DNA from: Polyrhizophydium stewartii | Lineage: Eukaryota > Chytridiomycota > Chytridiomycetes > Rhizophydiales | Assembly (NCBI GenBank): GCA_027604665.1 | Contig: JADGIZ010000401.1 | Span: 1-14,280, forward strand | DNA: 14,280 nucleotides | Reading direction: 5' to 3' | In this document: piece after piece, positions 7,672 to 14,280 of the stretch | Layout: each line of letters begins with the position of its first letter | Numbering within the stretch: the stretch's first letter is position 1 | Notes under the pieces: generated by a model | The model's input: only the letters and a program-made list of their open reading frames with translations | Told to the model about the DNA's origin: nothing | Databases searched by the model: none | Position numbers and translations under genes: made by a program

Positions 7672-9510
7672 TCACTGCCCGGTCGGAGTCTGCAGATTCC
7701 AGTCGATCCGCCCAACCAGCTTTCGCTGTCCCGCCGTCACCGCAGCTACACGCACGAGTTTCCGCTGCCGAGCATCGAGTATCGGCACAAGCATCTGCAC
7801 GATCTTGATGTTACCTCTCGCGCCGGCTTGCCGAGCCGCCTCGTCGCCGAGAGCGTGGCCCGACTCGGCAAGCATCTTCGTGAGCGGCACATTCTGGCCG
7901 AATACGGCAGTCTGGAGGCACTTGCACTTGCAGCTGCCACGCGCGATGCCCTCGTGCAGATATGAAACGACTTCTGGGTGACAACGCTTCGCCGCGTGGT
8001 CAAGTGCGACGTCGAGCTTGCACTCGGGCCGGTTCTCAAGCAGGAATCGCACAAACGAGGCTTTCTTGAAAGAGATCGCGCTCCGAAGAGCCTTGTCCGT
8101 GCAGCCCTCGGTGCGATTGGCATGCAGGAAGCGGGCAATATTGAGATGTCGACCCTCGATGGCGCCATCCATGGCATCAGTCGTGCAGCCAAAGCCATGT
8201 GCGTGCAGGAACTTGACGACGCCGAGATGGCCGCTGCGTGCGGCGCCGTCCATGGCGCTGGCTGTGAAGCGGAAGCCGTGCGCATGCAGCTGATTGACCA
8301 GGGCAAGCTTGCCAATCCTCGCGAGTGTGTCCACGACGTGTGCCTCAATCGGCTTGCCACGTGCCTGCAGCGCAACATCGAGCATCGTCACAGGTCCTTG
8401 CAATGCCGCCTCTGCTTTCGGCGCCTCATCCGACTCGGATCCGTCGTCAGGCAGCGACACGAGCCACAACGAGACGTCGACCCAGTCTCTGCAGATCGCC
8501 GCGACGAGAGCAGGGACTCGCCACGGTGCGTTGCCTGTCGCCGCATATACGTACTTGAGCAGATCGAGGCGTCCGCGAGCAGCTGCGCACGGCATCTCCT
8601 TGATCACACTGTCACTCATGAGCACGGCTGGAGTTGCAATCTTGCGCAGCACGTCGAGGTTGCCATACGAAACACACATGGCTGCATCGAGGTGCAGGTA
8701 ATTTTTGCCACGCCGACTGATCAAGGCCAGAGCAAACTCGTTGCTTTCGTGTCGCAGCGCCTTGTTGACGTTAATGCAATCGATTTTGATGGGTCCCGCG
8801 CGGCGAAGAATCAGCTCAAGCATCTTGATGTCGTTCCTGACGGCGGCGTTGCCGATGCAGTCGCGTGCGTCATAGTCGCCGACAAGCCGCCTCGCAAGCG
8901 ACCAGTGGCCAATGCGAGTGGCAATCAGAGCGCAGTCGGTGCGAGTCGATCTGTATGACTCCAGACGCCTGCCTTGCTTGAGGCGGTCGTATTGCTCGTT
9001 GAACAGATCGATGTCGCCGGACGCCGCGATAACGACGACAACGAGCTCGCGCAGCCGGTCGTCGTCACGCCAGCCTGGGTACCGACGCTGAACGAACGGG
9101 AGAAGCAGCGGCGCGACCTGGGGGCACTGGTCGATCAAGAATTTGACAGGATACGATGAGTCCCTCCAGAACTCGTCGATACATTCCTGGATGGTTTGCT
9201 CGGCCAGTCCTCGCTTCTTGAGCGCCGCAACCATCTCGCGCGAGTACGCAAGGATGCCGAAATACCCATGCGAGACGGCGGGAAGCGCCGGCACGAGAGC
9301 GACGTCGTCGGCCATGACGCACTCGGCCCACATCAGGATGGCTGTCTCCCTGGATATGGGCAGGGGAATGCGACCAAGCAGATACCGCGTCGCCAGGTTC
9401 GTGTGCTTGATGATGGCGGCGTCCAGCTCGGCCGGCAGCCTCTCGAGCATGTCGGCGACGTCGTGGCAGCCCGCGAAGCGCCAGGGCGTCGAGGCGGCCG
9501 TCGCGGCCAT
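7672..9510 (-). CDS. F-box-like ankyrin-repeat protein, 612 aa (gene B)
   Basis: Single-exon minus-strand gene from ATG (9510) to TGA (7672). The frame stays open upstream into the spacer repeat, but MAATAASTPW is the first sensible start, 80 or so bp from the repeat edge. Residues 20-50 (DMLERLPAELDAAIIKHTNL and on) look like an F-box. A long helical region with weak ankyrin-like units follows (SGDIDLFNEQYDRL, NDIKMLELILRR, YGNLDVLRKIA, RGRLDLLKYVYAA). The best units lie at about 387-505, where HAHGF recurs with AMDGAARSGHLGVVKFLHA and AMDGAIEGRHLNIARFLHA, about 30 residues apart. An acidic loop (DDGSESDEAPK) lies before them, and a CKCKC cluster near 507-511. It aligns poorly with genes A and C and is a different subfamily. 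An adaptor role in ubiquitination is inference; no catalytic domain is visible. Confidence 0.86.
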   Translation of the reverse strand: MAATAASTPWRFAGCHDVADMLERLPAELDAAIIKHTNLATRYLLGRIPLPISRETAILMWAECVMADDVALVPALPAVSHGYFGILAYSREMVAALKKRGLAEQTIQECIDEFWRDSSYPVKFLIDQCPQVAPLLLPFVQRRYPGWRDDDRLRELVVVVIAASGDIDLFNEQYDRLKQGRRLESYRSTRTDCALIATRIGHWSLARRLVGDYDARDCIGNAAVRNDIKMLELILRRAGPIKIDCINVNKALRHESNEFALALISRRGKNYLHLDAAMCVSYGNLDVLRKIATPAVLMSDSVIKEMPCAAARGRLDLLKYVYAATGNAPWRVPALVAAICRDWVDVSLWLVSLPDDGSESDEAPKAEAALQGPVTMLDVALQARGKPIEAHVVDTLARIGKLALVNQLHAHGFRFTASAMDGAARSGHLGVVKFLHAHGFGCTTDAMDGAIEGRHLNIARFLHANRTEGCTDKALRSAISFKKASFVRFLLENRPECKLDVALDHAAKRCHPEVVSYLHEGIARGSCKCKCLQTAVFGQNVPLTKMLAESGHALGDEAARQAGARGNIKIVQMLVPILDARQRKLVRVAAVTAGQRKLVGRIDWNLQTPTGQ

Positions 9511-9591
9511 TGTTTGCTGGGGGAGGCATCGAGATGCCTGTTTGCTCGCGCTCAGAGACACTTGCCGCGTGTTGCGCCGGACTCTGGCGAG

Positions 9592-10603
9592 ATGTGCTCG
9601 CGGGACAACCGCAGCCCGCCAGCAGGCGTGCTGGTCGAGTCGGCGGCCAGATCCATCGACGGGAGTGACGCACACGGCTCGCAGACCCACCATGCCCGCA
9701 CGGCTGCATGCGGTCTGGCTCGGACACACAGCATCGCCTCTATCTGACTCGCGGCAGCAGTTGATGCTGTAAGGCCGCCGCCAACACGGACAACGAGCGC
9801 ATCTGCTCTCGGATCTGCCCGAGACACACACCTCAGCTCGCTGGACGCGGCGTCGCATCGCGAGCCATGTGGCCAGCGCACGCCAGATCCTGCAGCCGCC
9901 ACCATGGCGCACACGTGCATCTCGCCGCGCACGATCTACCAGCACCAGCCGACCGCCGTGCGCACCATGCCGAGTATCCACCAAGGCGCCAGCATCCAAA
10001 CGACTCGGCCAAGTCGCTCAATATGGCCCCAACAAGCGAAAAAGTCGGACCCAAGTGGTTCCCTCCTCCCTCCCACAAGATGGCATTTGGCCCCCATCTT
10101 GTGCCCTTGGGCCAGGTTTCGAGATGGGGGGTGCGGGGGTTCTGGCATGAGCTTCCTTGTGCTCGTGCCAGTGCCTTGTCCTTCTCATCCATCATATTCA
10201 ACCTTCGGCTAATCCTCGCCAGTCCATGTTGTTTCCGCCCCCAGTTAGTCGGGGGCTTGTTGTTGAGCTGTGCCTTGCGACACGGCTCTTGCCCCGTTCC
10301 CCCACCCCGAGGAACCCGAGCAGGTGGGAAAGCGCTGCGCTTTATGTTTCGCCCCTCCGCCGTTGTCGGCGGTGGTTGTGGGATCGAGCCAGATGTGAGT
10401 GCCTGGACCGCGGGGCGGCGGAGTGCGCTGGTCTGGCCACCGCACCGCACACCGCCGCGCGGGCTGCCAGCGGGGCGGCGAGGGTCGGCTCACCCCTGAC
10501 CGTGGTGCGGTTGCTGAGCAGCGACTGCCCTGGCTCGCTTGGGTGAGTGCGGGCGCCGGGCTAGCGGAAAGAGCAGGGTCGGCTCCTTGCCGTTGTGTGC
10601 GGG
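9592..10603 (+). repeat. Spacer repeat, copy 2 (about 1.0 kb)
   Basis: Same element and orientation as copy 1. Its left arm (9592 to about 9845), with CAGCCCGCCAGCAGGCGTGC and the following bases, matches copy 3 but is absent from copy 1. The core (about 9845-10535) matches both other copies almost base for base. The right end stops near 10603, just after TTGCCGTTGTGTGCGGG, without the CAGAGCAGCGAGTAT arm of copies 1 and 3. It fills the gap between gene C (stop at 10712) and gene B (start at 9510). C/A-run and G-run indels relative to the other copies break any shared frame. Confidence 0.88.
10143..10170. other. 10-bp hairpin in spacer repeat copy 2
   Basis: Identical counterpart of the hairpin at 4614-4641 in copy 1, with the same 8-nt loop. 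Confidence 0.6.
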
Positions 10604-10711
10604 TCACCTCCATCTCGCCCTCGGCTTGCGCGATTCACATCCGCTTCATTCGGCTCCGCCTGCCGCCGCCTTCTCAAAGCCACGTCGCACGCCGAAAGTA
10701 TCGCTTGCCGC

Positions 10712-12229
10712 TCACGCCGATGTCGTGGTGTCCGCCTCGGGCTTCAGCTGCACGCCTGCCTTGATGAGATGTCGGAACATGGCGCCGTTGTTCCGAGCCT
10801 GGTTGAGCTCGCGCGGCCCAAACACCACCCCGTGCCGCACAAGCCACCACTCCACCAGCGACGGCCGCCCGTGCCGCGCCGTCGCCTCCACCAGCATCGC
10901 CTTGACGCCGCCGTCGCGCTGCATCGCCCAGTTCATCACCCTCGTGCTGCTCCACTTGGCCGCCCATTCCGCCGACTGCCGCCCAAACGGCACTCCAGAC
11001 TCGTACGCCCACTTGAGCAGCTCGAACTGGTGGTAGGAATATACTTCTTTCAAATCACGCTCTTCGAGTCGCAGTTCGAAGTGCGAGAGGGCCCACTTGA
11101 GAGTGTCCACGTCGCCTTTCTTTGCGATCTGTTTGACCACGAGTCTGTCGCTGAACACTCCGTGCTCCTCGAGCCACTTGAGCACCTCCATGTCCGACGC
11201 CTCGCCCAAACGAGCCCCATTGAACAAGCTGCGGAAGTTCGCCCACAGATACTCGAGGATCTCGAGCCTGTTGTTCGCCGCCGCAGACTCGATCACATCG
11301 CGATTGGGTCGATGTGGTGTGTTGTCCACAAGCCAGGGCACCACCTGCGGCTGGTTGCCCCAAACCGCATAGTTAAATGAAAAATCCGAGAAGCTGTCAG
11401 GACGGTGCTCCTTGAGCCAGATCAGAACATCGATGTTGCCGTTCTGAGCCGCCGCGCAGGAGACGTATCCGCTCCATTCCTGATCACGCAGGTGCTCGTG
11501 CAGATAGAGAATGATGTCAAAGTGATCGCCCTTGGCGGCTTGCGCCGCGTACCCGATGACGGCCTTGACGGACTTGTCCACCTCAATCATGCGGCGCAGC
11601 AAGTCGAGCCGGCCCTCGCGCGCGGCCGCAGCTGCCCAGGCATCGGGCTTAAAGTGCTGGAACATGTCGACCCAGCCGTTGCGGGCAGCGACCCTCAGGT
11701 TATCACAGCCAGGATACATGCGCCAGACTCGGCCAAAGAACGACCGGCTCATGCGCAGCGTCGGGCTGGTGATATCGACCCCCGGCAGCAGGCCAAGGTC
11801 CCCACGCCAGTTGCAGTCACTTGCGCCTTGCCAGATCTCCTCGCGCTGCTCCATCGGCAGCTCGGCGAGCTCGGCAGCCAGGATCCGCCCCGTCGTGAAC
11901 TTCGTGAAGAGCCCAGCGAACTTGAGAATCGTGCCCTGGATCTCGGCCGGCATGCGGTCCCACTCGTTCGTCGCGTTGGGCCGGAAGCGCTTCGGCTGAC
12001 TCGGCGCCGCCGAGTCCGCCTGCTCGCCATGCTGCGCGCCGGCGCTGGCTGCGTGCCGATTGTTGTTGCTGCTGCCGCGGGCGATGGTGTTGTCGGTGTT
12101 GTCGGTGTCTCTGCGCTCCTTGTCGCTGTCGCGGCGGGCGGCCGGCGGCGGCGCACGGACTTCTGCGGCCGCGCGTTGCTGGCTGCAGCCGTCGGCGGCG
12201 GTGCTTGCGGCGGCGGCGGCGGCGTCCAT
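10712..12229 (-). CDS. F-box-like ankyrin-repeat protein, 505 aa (gene C)
   Basis: Single-exon minus-strand gene from ATG (12229) to TGA (10712). Residues 1-80 are low-complexity: a poly-Ala start, charged DSDKERRDTDNTDNT, and Ser/Asn/Gln stretches. Residues 82-114 contain FRPNATNEWDRMPAEIQGTI, the same F-box-like block as in gene A. Degenerate ankyrin-type units fill about 160-480, for example AAAREGRLDLLRRMIEVD, AAQNGNIDVLIWLKEHRPD, NNRLEILEYLWANF, DMEVLKWLEEHGVF and GDVDTLKWALSHF. The order of blocks matches gene A to near the end (LVEWWLVRHGV against LLEWWRVRHGV), but identity is modest, so the duplication is old. It lacks gene A's acidic C-terminal tail. It is flanked by spacer repeat copies 2 (downstream) and 3 (upstream). 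Function as a protein-interaction adaptor is inference. Confidence 0.88.
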   Translation of the reverse strand: MDAAAAAASTAADGCSQQRAAAEVRAPPPAARRDSDKERRDTDNTDNTIARGSSNNNRHAASAGAQHGEQADSAAPSQPKRFRPNATNEWDRMPAEIQGTILKFAGLFTKFTTGRILAAELAELPMEQREEIWQGASDCNWRGDLGLLPGVDITSPTLRMSRSFFGRVWRMYPGCDNLRVAARNGWVDMFQHFKPDAWAAAAAREGRLDLLRRMIEVDKSVKAVIGYAAQAAKGDHFDIILYLHEHLRDQEWSGYVSCAAAQNGNIDVLIWLKEHRPDSFSDFSFNYAVWGNQPQVVPWLVDNTPHRPNRDVIESAAANNRLEILEYLWANFRSLFNGARLGEASDMEVLKWLEEHGVFSDRLVVKQIAKKGDVDTLKWALSHFELRLEERDLKEVYSYHQFELLKWAYESGVPFGRQSAEWAAKWSSTRVMNWAMQRDGGVKAMLVEATARHGRPSLVEWWLVRHGVVFGPRELNQARNNGAMFRHLIKAGVQLKPEADTTTSA

Positions 12230-12321
12230 GGCGCGGGCGGCGGGTCGTGGGCCACAGGCGTGGGATGTTGCGATGCGGACAGTCTGGTTGCTTTGTGCGT
12301 GGTGTTCGGAGTCGACCTGGT

Positions 12322-12340
12322 CCTGACGACGGGCGGGATC
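12322..12340 (-). promoter_or_regulatory. Block shared with the upstream region of gene A
   Basis: Counterpart of 7115-7133 with one base difference, 93 bp upstream of the gene C ATG. The surrounding 5' flanks of the two genes are otherwise largely diverged. Confidence 0.4.
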
Positions 12341-12437
12341 TCGGTGCCTCGCACACCTGGCCTAGCTCGACTCTGCAGCACGGCTGGCCGGCTGCGGCTG
12401 CCGCCGCTGATCGAGCCAGCACCAAGCCGGTCAGCAT

Positions 12438-13525
12438 GCGCTGCTCACGAGGCAGCAGCAGCCCGCCAGCAGGCGTGCTGGTCGAGTCGGCGGCCAGATC
12501 CATCGACGAGAGCGACACACACGGCCCGCAGACCCACCACGCCCGCGTTGCTGCATGCGGTCTGGCTCGGACACTTAGCATCACCAGAGTCAAGCTCGCG
12601 GCGGCCGCCGATACTATAAGTTCGCCGCCCACAAGGCCAACAAGTGCATCTGCTCTCGGATCTGCTCGAGACACACACCTCGGCTCGCTGGAGGCGGCAT
12701 CGCATCGCGAGCCATGCGGCCAACGCACGCCAGATCCTGCAGCCGCCACCACGGCGCACGCCTGCATGTCGCTGCGCACGGCTAGCCAGCACCAGCCGAC
12801 TGCCGTGCGCACCATGCCGAGCATCCACCAAGACGCCAGCATCCAAACGACTCGGCCAAGTCGCTCAATATGGCCCCCCAAAAGCGAAAAAGTCGGACCC
12901 AAGTGGTTCCCTCCTCCCTCCCACAAGATGGAATTTGGCCCCCATCTTGTGCCCTTGGGCCAGGTTTCGAGATGGGGGTGCGGGGGTTCTGGCATGAGCT
13001 TCCTTGTGCTCGTGCCAGTGCCTTGTCCCTCTCATCCATCGTATTCAACCTTCGGCTAATCCTCGCCAGTCCATGTTGGTTCCGCCCCCAGTTAGTCGGG
13101 GGCTTGTTGTTGAGCTGTGCCTTGCGGCACGGCTCTTGCTCCGCTCCCCCACCCCGAGGAACCCAAGCAGGTGGGAAAGCGCTGCGCTTTATGTTTCGCC
13201 CCTCCGCCGTTGTCGGCGGTGGTTGTGGGATCGAGCCAGATGTGAGAGCCTGGACCGCGGGCCGGCGGAGTGCGCTGGTCTGGCCACCGCACCGCACATC
13301 GCCGTGCGAGCTGCCGGCGGGGCGGCGAGGGTTGGCTCACCCCTGGCCGTGGTGCGGTTGCTGAGCAGCGACTGCTCTGGCTCGCTTGGCTGAGTGCGGG
13401 AGCCGGGCGAGAAGAAAGAGCCGGGTCCTTGACGGTGTGTGCGGGACACGGCGACAGAGCAGCGAGTATCACCAGACTGCGACAACAGGCTGGATCAGAA
13501 AGCCCCGTATGCTCTGCCACTCGCC
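12438..13525 (+). repeat. Spacer repeat, copy 3 (about 1.1 kb, most complete)
   Basis: Contains both the left arm shared with copy 2 (12438 to about 12690) and the right arm shared with copy 1 (about 13410-13525, including CAGAGCAGCGAGTATCACCA). It therefore looks like the fullest version of the element. The core differs from the other copies by scattered substitutions and by 1-3 nt indels in the C/A run (12873-12882) and G runs (12974-12987). It ends about 210 bp upstream of the gene C ATG; a TATA-like CTATAAG lies at 12614-12620 within the left arm. Confidence 0.88.
12990..13017. other. 10-bp hairpin in spacer repeat copy 3
   Basis: Identical counterpart of the hairpins at 4614-4641 and 10143-10170. 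Confidence 0.6.
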
Positions 13526-14019
13526 CATTCTGGTGCTGCCCGCCAGAAGTTCAAAGAGAATGCCATATTTGGCAGGCGGGTGACATGGCAACAACAGGGT
13601 GGCCACATGGAATGCAGAGGTGCTGACGAGATGCGCTGCAGCTGAACCAGGCAAACAAGATCGATTCTATCACTTAAGCTATTTCATTTCAAGGCGGAGC
13701 CGCATTGCCCACACCAGCACACAGACTCGGCTCAATTGGAAAACGCGGTTGTACATTGGCAGCTCATGACACGGGGAGGGCGGTCGGTCGGTTGGGGAGA
13801 GGTTACAATGGTCGGGATGTTTTAGTGCCAAGAACAAAGTAGAAGGGGGAGGTTGCGCAGAATGTTGTGCATGTGGTGGAGACAGCAAGCAGCAGACGCA
13901 GCATGGAGATGTGCGAGGATGGGAAAGATAGGAAAAACGGCGAGACATGTCGAGCTGTTCTGGGGGGGGGGCATCCGGAGCGTCACGCCCGACGAGTCAC
14001 AGAGAGCAGATTGGCGCGT
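13526..14019. other. Intergenic region with no recognised gene
   Basis: About 500 bp, less GC-rich than the array, between the right end of spacer copy 3 and the stop of the next minus-strand gene, so it presumably includes that gene's 3' UTR. A short minus-strand open frame (13679-13948) has no recognisable features. A run of ten G occurs at 13962-13971. Confidence 0.5.
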
Positions 14020-14280
14020 TTAGAAGGCGGTGTTAAGATAGTCGGCATAGGCGCCGTACGCGCCCTTGTTCTTGCGGTTGGCGCGGCCCTTGGGGGTCTC
14101 CATGGCGCGCATGGTGTGGTGCTTCTTGGTCTTGCGGTGCTTCTTCCTGTGAGACTTCTTGCGGGGCTTGGGCTTCTCGGTCTCGCAAGGCGTCTCAACA
14201 GGAGTGGGCTTGGGCGTCTCCGCGGTGCACGGCGTCTCAACAGGCGTGGGCTTGGGCGTCTCCGCGGTGCACGGCGTCTC
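14020..14280 (-). CDS. C-terminal part of a tandem-repeat (ETPC-type) protein, 5' partial
   Basis: Minus-strand frame open from the right window edge to TAA at 14022-14020; 86 residues are visible and the start lies outside. Two exact 14-residue units (ETPCTAETPKPTPV) and one shortened, altered unit (ETPCETEKPKPR) come first. A strongly basic stretch follows (KKSHRKKHRKTKKHH), then a tail ending in GAYGAYADYLNTAF. Regular Pro/Thr-rich repeats with one Cys each are typical of stalks or linkers in secreted and cell-wall proteins of fungi, so an extracellular, O-glycosylated or disulfide-linked product is plausible. No signal peptide can be checked because the N-terminus is missing. Codons are regular and the repeat length is a multiple of three, which supports a coding call. 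Confidence 0.72.
   Translation of the reverse strand, partial: ETPCTAETPKPTPVETPCTAETPKPTPVETPCETEKPKPRKKSHRKKHRKTKKHHTMRAMETPKGRANRKNKGAYGAYADYLNTAF
14161..14280 (-). repeat. 42-bp tandem repeat within the partial CDS
   Basis: Units at 14280-14239 and 14238-14197 differ at a single silent base (ACG/ACT). A degenerate third unit runs from 14196 to about 14161. The array continues beyond the window edge. Confidence 0.85.

Noticed and set aside
6750..7715. 321-residue minus-strand frame across the A-B gap
   Set aside because: Overlaps the start of gene A in another frame; Cys-rich, featureless, and contains the microsatellite.
7978..8958. Plus-strand 326-residue frame
   Set aside because: Antisense to gene B, with no independent support.
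9511..9999. Upstream in-frame extension of gene B by 163 codons
   Set aside because: It would run into the spacer repeat, whose frame is not conserved. The ATG at 9510 precedes the F-box-like region and gives a sensible N-terminus.
9833..10450. Open frames of 100-210 residues inside the spacer repeat on both strands (also in copies 1 and 3)
   Set aside because: Indels of 1-3 nt between the copies shift these frames, so they are not conserved proteins.
11405..12619. Plus-strand 404-residue frame
   Set aside because: Mostly antisense to gene C and then running into the spacer repeat; no recognisable product.
4300..13525. CRISPR array or prokaryotic tandem system
   Set aside because: Repeats are about 1 kb and separated by eukaryotic-type genes; the flanking genes have spliceosomal introns.

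Overview
The window looks like nuclear DNA from a GC-rich eukaryote, most likely a zoosporic (chytrid-like) fungus. The left-hand genes carry short spliceosomal introns (64-79 bp, plus one of about 199 bp) with GTGCGN or GTGAGN donors and CTAAT/CTGAC-type branch sites. The first gene belongs to the Sip5 family of fungal RING-like proteins. No operons, Shine-Dalgarno sites or prokaryotic signatures are evident. The chytrid placement is inference from gene content and style; no marker gene is present to settle it.

Layout. (1) 1-1880, plus strand: the 3' part of a SIP5-like gene in three visible exons, with a long disordered Ser/Ala/Pro-rich tail. (2) 2377-3242, minus strand and convergent with SIP5: a four-exon gene for mitochondrial single-stranded-DNA-binding protein (Rim1/mtSSB). 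Its exons were assembled here by hand from splice sites and conserved motifs. (3) 3243-4151: a putative divergent promoter and a very GC-rich stretch open in all three plus frames, perhaps holding an unidentified plus-strand gene. (4) 4300-13525: three intronless minus-strand genes for ankyrin-repeat proteins with an F-box-like N-terminus (540, 612 and 505 aa). They are interleaved with three copies of a 0.85-1.1 kb non-coding repeat, all in the same orientation. (5) 14020-14280, minus strand: the 3' end of a gene whose product has a 14-residue tandem repeat rich in Glu, Thr and Pro with one Cys per unit, capped by a Lys/His/Arg-rich tail. It is cut by the window edge.

The most unusual part is the ankyrin array. 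The spacer repeat is nearly identical in its three copies, yet frame-breaking indels show it is not protein-coding. The genes beside it are much more diverged: the first and third are clear but distant paralogs, and the middle one is of a different type. Copies 2 and 3 share a left arm just upstream of the ankyrin start codons, and copies 1 and 3 share a right arm. The repeat core carries a series of hairpins present in all copies. This suggests recombination, gene conversion or a mobile structured element operating in an expanding ankyrin/F-box-like family. SIP5 and mtSSB look like ordinary housekeeping genes flanking this dynamic region.
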